NCBI RefSeq assembly: GCF_000737695.1
Contig: NZ_JPRM01000061.1
Location: 1 to 37,103 of the forward strand
Direction: 5' to 3'
DNA length: 37,103 nt
DNA from: Flavobacterium hydatis
Lineage (GTDB): Bacteria > Bacteroidota > Bacteroidia > Flavobacteriales > Flavobacteriaceae
Positions 18,335 through 26,701 of this stretch are shown one piece after another; within the stretch, counting starts at the first letter, position 1, and each line of letters starts with the position of its first letter. The translations under genes and the position numbers were made by a program. Under the pieces are notes generated by a model. The model saw only the letters and a list, made by a program, of their open reading frames with translations, searched no databases and had not been told where the DNA came from.

Positions 18335-18352
18335 ACCATTAAGAGATTAAGA
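18335..18352. repeat. Half copy of the 61-bp palindromic repeat
   Basis: The left arm only (ACCATTAAGAGATTAAG) of the repeat found complete at 18366-18426 and 18446-18506. It begins 14 bases after the lipase stop and is cut off before the loop. Confidence 0.6.
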
Positions 18353-18365
18353 TTATCTTCTATTT

Positions 18366-18426
18366 ACCATTAAGAAATTAAGAAAGATTAAGCTTTACGC
18401 TTTATGAAACTTAATACCTTAATGGT
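18366..18426. repeat. 61-bp palindromic dispersed repeat, copy 1
   Basis: Outer arms ACCATTAAG...TTAATGGT form a long imperfect hairpin with an inner AGATTAAGCTTTACGCTTT region. Copy 2 lies 20 bases downstream in the same orientation, with only a few base differences. I recognise this as a frequent Flavobacterium intergenic repeat. Between lipase and the AlkC-like gene it could act as a transcript end or stabiliser. Confidence 0.75.
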
Positions 18427-18445
18427 TTTGTTTTTTATTCTTTTT

Positions 18446-18506
18446 ACCATTAAGAGATTAAGAAAGATTAAGCTTTACGCTTTACGAAACTTAATGCCTT
18501 AATGGT
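18446..18506. repeat. 61-bp palindromic dispersed repeat, copy 2
   Basis: Same length and orientation as copy 1. The differences are AGAAATT/AGAGATT in the left arm, TTTATGA/TTTACGA in the loop and TACC/TGCC in the right arm. A further short echo (AATGGTT) follows at 18511. Confidence 0.75.
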
Positions 18507-18578
18507 TTAAAATGGTTCGCTTTTTTATTTTTTGTATGCTCTCTATTAAATATCTTTGAACTTCAATATTATTATCAA

Positions 18579-19676
18579 ATGGGATTAATTAAAGATATTT
18601 ACTCGATTACTTTTTACGAAAATTTTACTGATGCTGTTGCTAAAGTCGTTCCTGACTTTGACAAACAACGCTTTATGGATTTAATTTTTGATGCAGCGTT
18701 TGCCAATAAAGAATGGAAAGAACGTATGCAACATACTACCGTTGTCTTACATGAATTTATGCCTAAAGACTTTGGGAAAGCCGTATTAACGATTGAGAGT
18801 ATTATCGAAAATTTAAAGAAGAATAAGTTTACTGATGGTAATCTTGCCTTTATCTTTTTTGCCGATTATATAGAGAAATACGGTATTGATGATTTTAAGA
18901 CAAGCGCAAAAGCTTTTGTAATGATTACGCAATTTATAAGTTGCGAGTTTGCCGTGCGTCCATTTATCATTAAATACCATCAGGATATGATTGACGAAAT
19001 GATAAAATGGTCTTTGCATGAAAACCATCATGTAAGACGTTTGGCAAGCGAAGGTTCTCGTTCTCGATTACCTTGGGCAATGGCTATTCCCGCCTTAAAA
19101 AAAGACCCTACGCCTATTTTGCCTATTTTAGAAAATTTAAAAACCGACTCTTCCGAATATGTTCGTCGTAGTGTTGCAAACAACCTCAACGATATTGTAA
19201 AAGACAATCCCGAAATTGTTCTTGATATTGCTGCTAAATGGCAAAATATAAGTCCCGAAACTGATGCTATTATTAAACATGGTTCTCGAACTTTATTAAA
19301 ACAAGGCAATACCGAAATTTTAAAACATTACGGTCTAGAAAGCACTAATATCGAATTATCGGACTTTGAAATCATTACTCCAAAAGTAAAAATCGGTGAG
19401 TATTTAGAATTTCAGTTTTCACTGAATAATACTAACTCTGATAGTAAAACGGTTCGATTAGAATATGCTGTTTATTATCAGAAATCAAAAGGACATCTGG
19501 CTAAAAAAGTATTCAAGATTAGTGAACGCATTTATCAACCCAATCAATTGATTAAGATTAAAAGAAATCAATCTTTTAAGGTAATTACAACACGTGTATT
19601 TCATTTAGGGAAACACCAATTGTCGATAATAATTAATGGTACTGAAAGCGAATTATTAGACTTTGAATTGGTATAA
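18579..19676 (+). CDS. AlkC-type DNA alkylation repair glycosylase with C-terminal Ig-like domain
   Basis: 365 residues, cytoplasmic. Residues 1-250 form the HEAT-like helical repeats of the AlkC/AlkD superfamily, with the hallmark segment W-S-L-H-E-N-H-H-V-R-R-L-A-S-E-G-S-R-S-R-L-P-W-A (144-167). Residues ~260-365 are beta-rich and Ig-like, as in some AlkC proteins. AlkC enzymes remove alkylated bases such as 3-methyladenine and 3-methylcytosine without base flipping. The AlkC assignment over AlkD rests on the R-R-L-A-S-E-G motif and the extra domain. It is transcribed alone; no adaptive-response genes are nearby. Confidence 0.85.
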   Translation: MGLIKDIYSITFYENFTDAVAKVVPDFDKQRFMDLIFDAAFANKEWKERMQHTTVVLHEFMPKDFGKAVLTIESIIENLKKNKFTDGNLAFIFFADYIEKYGIDDFKTSAKAFVMITQFISCEFAVRPFIIKYHQDMIDEMIKWSLHENHHVRRLASEGSRSRLPWAMAIPALKKDPTPILPILENLKTDSSEYVRRSVANNLNDIVKDNPEIVLDIAAKWQNISPETDAIIKHGSRTLLKQGNTEILKHYGLESTNIELSDFEIITPKVKIGEYLEFQFSLNNTNSDSKTVRLEYAVYYQKSKGHLAKKVFKISERIYQPNQLIKIKRNQSFKVITTRVFHLGKHQLSIIINGTESELLDFELV

Positions 19677-19708
19677 TCATAACATATAAAATCAAACAAT
19701 TATATTTT

Positions 19709-19774
19709 AAACCATATAAGTGATATAAGGAAATATAAGTTTTTCTTAGATGAACTTACATAACTTATATGGTT
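19709..19774. repeat. Inverted repeat with 12-bp perfect arms
   Basis: Arms AACCATATAAGT (19709-19720) and ACTTATATGGTT (19763-19774) are perfectly complementary. The interior has related TATAAG and CTTACATAA segments, so the whole element can fold as a long hairpin. It lies just after the AlkC-like gene and resembles Flavobacterium dispersed repeats. Confidence 0.7.
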
Positions 19775-19817
19775 CGATTTAGTCTAAAAAGCTATATTAT
19801 TAAGCGTAAATAATTTC

Positions 19818-19952
19818 AACACATAGAAACATAGATTTTGTTTTCTATAAAAGACGTTTTACTTATTTTAAAAACACAAAGCAAGCTATGTGAAAGAAAT
19901 TTATTTCTTTTTGCATTCTTTTTTTTAGATAGAATCTATGTTTCTATGTGTT
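19818..19952. repeat. 135-bp element with perfect 20-bp terminal inverted repeats
   Basis: The left arm AACACATAGAAACATAGATT (19818-19837) is the exact reverse complement of 19933-19952. An inner hairpin AAAGAAAT-TT-ATTTCTTT occurs near 19893-19910. No coding content. This is either a dispersed hairpin repeat or a small non-autonomous element; no flanking target duplication was identified. Confidence 0.75.
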
Positions 19953-20105
19953 AAATAAAATTTCATAAATCATACTAACATCCTAAATTATTCAGGTAAG
20001 ACCTAACCTATAACTCAATGTTTTATATTAAAACTATGTTATTATTCTGCTAAAAAACATAAATATTTTTTAAAATATCAGACTTTTATCTGTAATTTTA
20101 CTGCC

Positions 20106-20429
20106 GTGAAATGGATTAACATCATATTATCAGTTTACTTAATCGTGCTATCGTGCTTGCCTTGTGCAGATACAATAGCAAGCGAAACCAAATCGCATAC
20201 AAACGAAATAGTAAGTAAAACCGATAAATCTCACGAAAAAGGACTGGATCTTTGTGCTCCATTCTGTAGTTGTAATTGTTGTGCGGCACAAGTCTTAACT
20301 GCAGCTCCGGCTATTACATGGGTTTTTAATCAAGAAACTAGTCTTATTAAAAAACCTTTATCATCTTATCATTCTATTCTTACTTCCAATTTCTACGGAA
20401 GTATTTGGCAACCGCCCCAAATAGTATAA
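20106..20429 (+). CDS. Small Cys-rich exported protein (DUF6660-like) heading the metal operon
   Basis: 107 residues. The start is a GTG (20106), chosen because the following residues give a good signal peptide (M-K-W-I-N-I-I-L-S-V-Y-L-I-V-L-S-C-L-P-C); no in-frame ATG is near. The centre carries D-L-C-A-P-F-C-S-C-N-C-C, with Cys at 50, 54, 56, 58 and 59, and His residues at 31 and 43. The C-terminus F-Y-G-S-I-W-Q-P-P-Q-I-V is typical of a small family that precedes RND metal pumps in Bacteroidota. A periplasmic metal-binding or metal-sensing role is inferred from the Cys cluster and position. Confidence 0.75.
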   Translation: MKWINIILSVYLIVLSCLPCADTIASETKSHTNEIVSKTDKSHEKGLDLCAPFCSCNCCAAQVLTAAPAITWVFNQETSLIKKPLSSYHSILTSNFYGSIWQPPQIV

Positions 20430-20458
20430 TGTAGCCCGAGTAATTTCGGGTAAATGCG

Positions 20459-20500
20459 TTGTGGTATACCACAAAAAAAAACAGGCGATTTATCGTCCTG
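20459..20500 (+). promoter_or_regulatory. Palindrome plus hairpin in the gap before the RND pump
   Basis: A perfect 16-bp palindrome TTGTGGTATACCACAA (20459-20474) is followed by an A-tract and a second hairpin CAGGCGA-TTTA-TCG(T)CCTG (20482-20500) with one bulge. A smaller dyad CCCGA...TCGGG precedes them (20435-20450). They sit within the leader of the pump gene. The T-tract needed for termination is on the minus strand, so they are more likely RNA-stability or processing elements, or a decayed terminator. Confidence 0.5.
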
Positions 20501-20525
20501 ATTTCTCATTCATTATATTCTGAAA

Positions 20526-23500
20526 ATGTTAGATAAGATTATACAATTTAGTATAAAGAATAAGTTCATTATACTATTACTAACCTTGGCTCTTATAGCT
20601 TGGGGAAGTTTTTCACTTAAAAATTTACCGCTGGATGCACTTCCAGATATTACAAATAATCAGGTACAAATTATTACTACTGCTCCTACTCTTGCGAGTC
20701 AGGAAGTAGAGCAATTAATTACTTACCCGATAGAACAATCTCTTAAAACAATCCCGAAAGTAATCGAACTTAGAAGTATTTCTCGTTTTGGATTATCGGT
20801 TGTTACAGTTGTTTTTGAAGAAAGTGCCGATACGTATTGGGCACGCGAGCAAGTGTTCCAGAGACTAAAACAAGCCGAAGAAAACATTCCTAAATACGCT
20901 GGAACACCAGAGTTGGCACCAATTACAACTGGTCTTGGAGAGATATATCAATATGATGTATATGCCAAAAAAGGCTACGAAGACAAATACAATGCTACGA
21001 GTTTAAGAACAATTCAGGATTGGATTATTGTACCTCAACTACAAGGTGTAAAAGGTGTTGCCGAAGTAAGTACTTGGGGAGGAAGCGTAAAGCAATACGA
21101 AATTGCCGTAGACCCAAACCGATTAAATAGTGCCGGAGTAACGATTACCGAAATTTTTGACGCTCTTGAAAAAAACAACCAAAATACGGGTGGTGCTTAT
21201 ATCGAAAAAGATGAGTTCGCATACTTTATTCGTGGTGTTGGTATGGCATCTGGAATAAAAGATATAGGAAACATTGTTATTAAAAACAGAAATGCAACTC
21301 CTATCTTAGTTCGTGATGTAGCAACAGTACAATTAGGAAACGCCATTCGTTTTGGGGCTACAACCAAAGATGGTAAAGGCGAAATTGTAGGTGGTTTAAC
21401 GCTAATGCTAAAAGGAGAAAACTCTAAAGCAGTTGTGGAGCGTGTAAAAGAAAAAATGATTGAGGTAAACAAAATGTTGCCCGAAGGCGTTGTTGCCGAA
21501 GCATTTATTGACAGAAGTAAACTTGTGGATAATGCCATAGGAACTGTTACTAAAAACTTACTTGAAGGAGCATTAATTGTAATTTTTGTACTGATATTAT
21601 TCTTAGGTAATCTTCGTGCAGGATTAATTGTAGCTTCTGTTATCCCACTAGCTATGCTGTTTGCAGTAATCTTAATGAATGCATTTGGCGTAAGCGGAAA
21701 CTTAATGAGTTTAGGAGCAATTGACTTTGGTATTATTGTCGATGGTGCCGTAATTATTGTTGAAGCCACCATGCATCATTTGCAAAAACTCAAGAAGAAA
21801 AGAGAATTAACACAATCGGAAATGGATGAGGAAGTATATGCCTCAGCTTCAAAAATCAGAAATAGTGCTGCTTTTGGAGAAATCATCATCTTGATTGTAT
21901 ATCTGCCAATATTAGCTTTAGTAGGAACAGAAGGAAAAATGTTTAAACCAATGGCTATGACAGTAGGTTTTGCCGTTATTGGAGCATTTATACTATCACT
22001 TACGTATGTCCCGATGATGAGTGCGATGTTTTTATCTAAAAACACAGAACATAAACCGAACTTTAGTGACCGAATGATGGCTTGGTTCGAAAAATTATAT
22101 GCTCCGTTTTTAGCAAAAGCATTGTGTTTTAAGAAAGCCGTTTTAGGTATTGCTGTGGCATTATTTGTTCTTGCTCTTGTTATTTTCCAGAATATGGGAG
22201 GAGAATTTATTCCTACTATCGAAGAAGGAGATTTAGCTATTAATGCTACTATCATGACAGGGAGTTCTTTAACACAAATGATAAAAACAACAACTCAGTA
22301 TGAAAAAATGCTTAAAGCAAAATTCCCTGAGATTAAAACCATCGTAACCAAAATAGGAAGTGGCGAAATCCCAACCGATCCAATGCCTATAGAAAGTGGT
22401 GATTTAATTATTGTTCTTAAAGATAAAAAGGAATGGACGAGCGCAGATAATTGGCAAGATCTTGCACATATGATGAAGGAAGAAATGGAAAAAATTCCTG
22501 GAGCTAATATCGAAGTTTCGCAACCAATACAAATGCGTTTTAATGAATTAATGACGGGTAGCCGAAGTGATATTGCCATTAAAATATTTGGTGATAATCT
22601 TGATGTTCTAGAAAGAAAAGCCAATGAATTGATTTCTAAAATTAATAAAATTGAAGGTATTGGCGACCTTAAAGCCGATAAAGTAAGTGGACTGCCTCAG
22701 ATTACCATTAAATACGATTATGATAAAATTGCATTGTATGGTCTGAATATCGAGGATTTAAATAAAATTCTTCGTTCTTCGTTTGCAGGAGAAGCTGCAG
22801 GTAAAATCTACGAAGAAAACAGACGTTTTGATATTGTTGTTCGTATGAACAAAGACAATCGTAATGACATTAACGATGTGAGTAATTTATTTATTCCGTT
22901 GCCAAATGGTCAGCAAGTTCCATTATCGCAAGTAGCAACTGTAGATTATGAGCAAGGTCCTGTACAAGTAATTCGTGAGGATGGTAAACGTAGAATTACT
23001 ATCGGATTAAATGTACGTGGACGTGATGTAAAAAGTGTTGTAGAAGAAATTCAGCAAAAACTAGATAAAAACTTCAAACTTCCTGCAGGTTACTATGTTA
23101 CTTACGGAGGACAGTTTGAGAACTTAATCGAAGCCAACAAGCGACTTTCTATTGCGTTGCCTATTGCGTTGTGTTTAATTTTAGTTCTACTTTATTTCAC
23201 CTTTAAAAGCACAAAACAAGCCGCATTAATATTTACCGCAATTCCGTTATCGGCAATTGGTGGAGTCTTTGCATTATGGTTACGCGGAATGCCATTTAGT
23301 ATCTCGGCAGGAATTGGCTTTATTGCTTTATTCGGAATTGCCGTTTTAAACGGAATTGTATTAATATCCTACTTTAATCAGCTTAAAGCCGAGGGTATTA
23401 CAGATCCTTTACAGCGTGTTATAATCGGAACCAAAACAAGATTACGTCCTGTTTTAATGACTGCTGCCGTAGCCTCTTTAGGTTTCTTACCAATGGCATT

Positions 23501-24842
23501 ATCTACAAGTGGCGGTGCCGAAGTACAAAAACCCCTTGCAACAGTTGTAATAGGTGGTTTATTCTCGGCTACATTACTTACACTTATTGTTTTGCCGATA
23601 CTTTACTTATTGTTTGAAAATGGAATTAAAAGAAAAATGACGATGACAAAACCTATAGTAACAGTACTATTATTGCTTATTAGCAGCTTTTCTTTTGCAC
23701 AAAATAACCAACCTATTGGCTTGGAAAAAGCAATCGAAATGGCAAAAACAAATAGTATTAACTTGAAAATTGCTGATAAAGAGATAGAAAAACAAACGGT
23801 GCTTAAAAAGACAGCGTTTCAGCCCGATCCATTGCAAGTAGAATATCAGGGAGGACAATTTAATAGTGCCTCTTATGATAGTAACGTTTCGGTTCAGCAA
23901 TATTTCCCTATCGGAAAAATTACCAAAGCAAACCGACAATTGCAGGAAGAATTGGTAAAACTAGCCGAAAAGCAAAAAGCGTTATCTGAATATGAAATAG
24001 AAAAAGCGGTAACATTAGCTTATTACCAATATCTATACGGTGTTTCTGTTCAGAAACTAAATACCGAATTGTTTAATGTATATGCTTTGTTCTTAAAAAA
24101 TGCAGAACTTCGTTTTAAAACAGGTGAAAGCGGCAATATAGAAGTACTTAGTGCAAAAGCTAAATCTAAAGAAATTGAGACACAAAAAGCACAATTAGAA
24201 TATGATTTGGCTATTTATCAGAAGCAATTACAATTTTTTGTTCGAACAAAAGAAAACATTGTGCCAGATAGCACTACACCGCTTCAATTTGCTTCTCTTA
24301 CCGAATCGAATAAATCGAAAGTAGAAGGTTTGATGAATGACTATTATCAGCAACAAATTTCGGTTTTCCAAAAAGAAGCCAATACGTTTAAAGCACAACG
24401 TACACCTAAATTAGGTTTAGGTTATTTTGCCCAAACTATCGATACTAAATCTTTATTTCAGGGATTTACTGCTGGTTTACAAATTCCGTTGTTTGGAGGC
24501 GTAAATACGGCTAAAGCCAAAGCAGCTTCGATAAGCATTGCACAATCGCAACTGGAATTAGAAAAAAATCAATTTTCGCTGGAATTACAAATGCAAGAAC
24601 TACAAAACGAATTTGAAAAACAGGAAAAAGGATTGCATTATTACCAAACTGAAGGTTTGCATTATGCCGAACAAATTATTACGACAGCACAAAAAAGTTA
24701 TGCTAATGGAGATATGAGTTATTGGACGTATATCAGCTTTTTGAATCAAGCAATTGACATCAAAAAACAATATGCCGAAACTTTGAATACGTACAATCAA
24801 AGTGCCATTCGATTACAATTTCCAACAATCACCAATAACTAA
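20526..24842 (+). CDS. CzcA/CusA-family heavy-metal RND pump fused to a TolC-like outer-membrane factor
   Basis: 1438 residues. Residues 1-1037 are a complete heavy-metal RND pump: first membrane helix near 12-30, proton-relay residues D400, D406 and E413 in D-F-G-I-I-V-D-G-A-V-I-I-V-E (the divalent-cation CzcA type, not the Cu/Ag type), and a last helix ending near 1032. Residues 1038-1438 then begin with a normal signal peptide (M-T-M-T-K-P, hydrophobic core, S-F-S-F-A|Q) and continue as a TolC-like factor with long coiled-coil helices (G-L-E-K-A-I-E-M-A-K; A-E-L-R-F-K-T-G-E-S-G-N-I-E). Normally these are two proteins. Similar fusions are known in Bacteroidota. Signal peptidase probably separates the two parts, or an internal ATG at 23637 is used. 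Proton-driven export across both membranes with the adaptor encoded next is expected. Confidence 0.92.
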   Translation: MLDKIIQFSIKNKFIILLLTLALIAWGSFSLKNLPLDALPDITNNQVQIITTAPTLASQEVEQLITYPIEQSLKTIPKVIELRSISRFGLSVVTVVFEESADTYWAREQVFQRLKQAEENIPKYAGTPELAPITTGLGEIYQYDVYAKKGYEDKYNATSLRTIQDWIIVPQLQGVKGVAEVSTWGGSVKQYEIAVDPNRLNSAGVTITEIFDALEKNNQNTGGAYIEKDEFAYFIRGVGMASGIKDIGNIVIKNRNATPILVRDVATVQLGNAIRFGATTKDGKGEIVGGLTLMLKGENSKAVVERVKEKMIEVNKMLPEGVVAEAFIDRSKLVDNAIGTVTKNLLEGALIVIFVLILFLGNLRAGLIVASVIPLAMLFAVILMNAFGVSGNLMSLGAIDFGIIVDGAVIIVEATMHHLQKLKKKRELTQSEMDEEVYASASKIRNSAAFGEIIILIVYLPILALVGTEGKMFKPMAMTVGFAVIGAFILSLTYVPMMSAMFLSKNTEHKPNFSDRMMAWFEKLYAPFLAKALCFKKAVLGIAVALFVLALVIFQNMGGEFIPTIEEGDLAINATIMTGSSLTQMIKTTTQYEKMLKAKFPEIKTIVTKIGSGEIPTDPMPIESGDLIIVLKDKKEWTSADNWQDLAHMMKEEMEKIPGANIEVSQPIQMRFNELMTGSRSDIAIKIFGDNLDVLERKANELISKINKIEGIGDLKADKVSGLPQITIKYDYDKIALYGLNIEDLNKILRSSFAGEAAGKIYEENRRFDIVVRMNKDNRNDINDVSNLFIPLPNGQQVPLSQVATVDYEQGPVQVIREDGKRRITIGLNVRGRDVKSVVEEIQQKLDKNFKLPAGYYVTYGGQFENLIEANKRLSIALPIALCLILVLLYFTFKSTKQAALIFTAIPLSAIGGVFALWLRGMPFSISAGIGFIALFGIAVLNGIVLISYFNQLKAEGITDPLQRVIIGTKTRLRPVLMTAAVASLGFLPMALSTSGGAEVQKPLATVVIGGLFSATLLTLIVLPILYLLFENGIKRKMTMTKPIVTVLLLLISSFSFAQNNQPIGLEKAIEMAKTNSINLKIADKEIEKQTVLKKTAFQPDPLQVEYQGGQFNSASYDSNVSVQQYFPIGKITKANRQLQEELVKLAEKQKALSEYEIEKAVTLAYYQYLYGVSVQKLNTELFNVYALFLKNAELRFKTGESGNIEVLSAKAKSKEIETQKAQLEYDLAIYQKQLQFFVRTKENIVPDSTTPLQFASLTESNKSKVEGLMNDYYQQQISVFQKEANTFKAQRTPKLGLGYFAQTIDTKSLFQGFTAGLQIPLFGGVNTAKAKAASISIAQSQLELEKNQFSLELQMQELQNEFEKQEKGLHYYQTEGLHYAEQIITTAQKSYANGDMSYWTYISFLNQAIDIKKQYAETLNTYNQSAIRLQFPTITNN

Positions 24843-24853
24843 TATTTATTACA

Positions 24854-26077
24854 ATGAAAAATATAAAGAACATAATAAACCGTACTTCTATCCTACTTCC
24901 AATTGCTTTTTTAATGTTGGCTTTAACATCTTGCAACGAAAAGAAAGCCGAAGAAACACATGAAGAAGAAAAGGAACAACAAGAAGTATCATTAACCGAA
25001 GCACAATTTAAGACAGTTGGTATCCAATTTGGTAAAGTCGAAAACCGTAACCTTAATACCATTATTAAGGCTAATGGATATACAACGGTGCCTCCTCAAA
25101 ATTCGGCTAAGATAGCTACATTACTTGGTGGTACAGTTAAGGATATTTTTGTGCTCGAAGGTACTTTTGTAAATAAAGGAAAGGTTCTGGCAACTATTCA
25201 GAATCTAGAAGTTGTGGGAATGCTTGAAGATTATAAATCAGCTACAGCCAATATTGAGTATTTACAATTAGAATACAACCGTCAGAAAACATTGGCAGAC
25301 GAGAATGTAAATCCTCGAAAAATATTTCAGGAAGTAAAAGCAAAACTAGCTGTAGAAAAAGCGAGAGCACAAGCAGCAAAAAACAGATTACAGGCATTAA
25401 ATGTAAGTACTACTAGCAACAGCGCATTAATTCCTATAACATCGCCAATAAGTGGTTATGTAGGTAAAATAAGTATTGCCAAAGGCGCATTTGCCGAAAC
25501 TGGAATCGTGTTGTTTGAAGTTGTAGATAATAGCCAGATGCACTTAGATTTAAATGTTTACGAAAAAGATTTAGGCTCTATTTCAATCGGCCAGGAAGTC
25601 GATTTTATTCTTACCAACCAATCGAATAAATCGATAAAAGGAAAAATATTTGGTATCAACAAATCGTTCTCTAACGAAAGTAAAACTGTTGCCGTTCATG
25701 CCAAAATAAACCCAGATGATGCCAAAGGATTAATCTCAGGAATGTATGTTTCTGCCAATATTAACCTTAACAGCGCAACAGTTCCTGCGTTGCCAAAAGG
25801 TGCTGTTGTAAAAAATGGAGACAAATTTTTTATCTTTATAAAAGAAAATGCGCATCCACATCCTGAAAAAGGAGCAAAACAAGAATCTGAAGCAGAACAT
25901 AGAGAAGAGCACGAAGAAATACACTTTAAAGCTATAGAAGTTATACCTGGTACCACCGATATGGGATATACCGAAATAAAATTTGTAACTTCAATCCCTG
26001 AGAATAGTCAAATTGTTACACAAGGTGCTTTCTACTTATTAGCAGCCCAAAAAGGCGGCGGAGAGCACACACATTAA
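24854..26077 (+). CDS. RND periplasmic adaptor lipoprotein (CusB/CzcB type)
   Basis: 407 residues; lipoprotein signal ending L-T-S-C27, anchoring the adaptor in a membrane facing the periplasm. It has the barrel-sandwich/lipoyl half-motifs (T-L-L-G-G-T-V-K-D-I-F-V-L-E-G; later I-T-S-P-I-S-G-Y-V-G-K-I), an alpha-hairpin between them (about 130-180) and a beta-barrel. Charged, His-rich stretches flank the core: E-T-H-E-E-E-K-E after the lipid Cys, A-H-P-H-P-E-K plus E-H-R-E-E-H-E-E-I-H near residue 340, and G-G-G-E-H-T-H at the end, which could bind the exported metal. It starts 11 bases after the pump stop. Confidence 0.92.
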   Translation: MKNIKNIINRTSILLPIAFLMLALTSCNEKKAEETHEEEKEQQEVSLTEAQFKTVGIQFGKVENRNLNTIIKANGYTTVPPQNSAKIATLLGGTVKDIFVLEGTFVNKGKVLATIQNLEVVGMLEDYKSATANIEYLQLEYNRQKTLADENVNPRKIFQEVKAKLAVEKARAQAAKNRLQALNVSTTSNSALIPITSPISGYVGKISIAKGAFAETGIVLFEVVDNSQMHLDLNVYEKDLGSISIGQEVDFILTNQSNKSIKGKIFGINKSFSNESKTVAVHAKINPDDAKGLISGMYVSANINLNSATVPALPKGAVVKNGDKFFIFIKENAHPHPEKGAKQESEAEHREEHEEIHFKAIEVIPGTTDMGYTEIKFVTSIPENSQIVTQGAFYLLAAQKGGGEHTH

Positions 26078-26087
26078 TTTTTTTTAT

Positions 26088-26699
26088 ATGAACAATAAGC
26101 AACATTGGGAAAATGTATTCACGACCAAAACACCAAATGAGGTAAGCTGGACACAAGAATATCCTAAAACTGCAATAGAATATATAGAAAACATAGCGCT
26201 ATCAAAAACTGCCAATATCATTGATGTTGGCGGTGGCGATAGCAACTTAGTCGATGCTTTGTTGAGCAAAGGATTTCTAAACATTTGGGTATTGGATATT
26301 TCGGCTGCAGCATTAGAAAAAGCCAAAATACGCTTAGGCGAAAAAGCAAATTCGGTACATTGGATTGTCTCAGATATTACAGATTTTACTCCCGAAGTAA
26401 AATTTGACTTTTGGCATGACAGAGCAGTTTTTCATTTTTTAACTGATCCAGAAAGTATCAATAAATATACTTGTATTATAGATAATGTACTTAATCCAAG
26501 TGCGCATTTTTTGCTAGGCACTTTTTCAGAAAATGGCCCATTAAAATGTAGTGGGTTAGAAATAAATCAATATTCTGAAAAGAACATGAAAGATACTTTT
26601 CAGAAAAATTTTGAAGCATTACAATGTTTTACCGAAAATCATATTACGCCATTTAACACAATACAAAATTTTCAATTTTGTGGATTTAAAAAGAAATAA
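26088..26699 (+). CDS. Class I SAM-dependent methyltransferase in the metal operon
   Basis: 203 residues, cytoplasmic. SAM motif I is I-I-D-V-G-G-G-D-S (44-52), the acidic ribose-binding residue is D70 in V-L-D-I-S, and a W-I-V-S-D-I-T segment follows. The F-W-H-D-R-A-V-F-H-F-L motif near residue 105-115 is characteristic of a small-molecule or thiol-methyltransferase-like subgroup. It starts 10 bases after the adaptor and ends 2 bases before the ATPase, so it is an integral operon member. Methylation of a metal(loid) or a thiol ligand is possible, but the substrate cannot be read from sequence. Confidence 0.8.
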   Translation: MNNKQHWENVFTTKTPNEVSWTQEYPKTAIEYIENIALSKTANIIDVGGGDSNLVDALLSKGFLNIWVLDISAAALEKAKIRLGEKANSVHWIVSDITDFTPEVKFDFWHDRAVFHFLTDPESINKYTCIIDNVLNPSAHFLLGTFSENGPLKCSGLEINQYSEKNMKDTFQKNFEALQCFTENHITPFNTIQNFQFCGFKKK

Positions 26700-26701
26700 A
26701 T

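Larger units (their letters stand above)
19677..20105. other. Repeat-filled intergenic region before the metal operon
   Basis: About 430 bases with no gene. It is mostly two unrelated inverted repeats (19709-19774 and 19818-19952, listed separately). The last 150 bases should hold the metal operon promoter, but I could not settle on a TAnnTTTG/TTG pair. A short AGGTnnnACCT dyad occurs near 19995-20005. Confidence 0.5.

Noticed and set aside
18335..18506. CRISPR array
   Set aside because: The repeated units are themselves hairpins of 61 bp, separated by only 20 bases, with no spacer-repeat regularity and no cas genes.
21197..21772. 191-residue frame antisense to the RND pump
   Set aside because: Its Ser/Thr/Ile-rich translation is the usual shadow of membrane-helix codons on the other strand.
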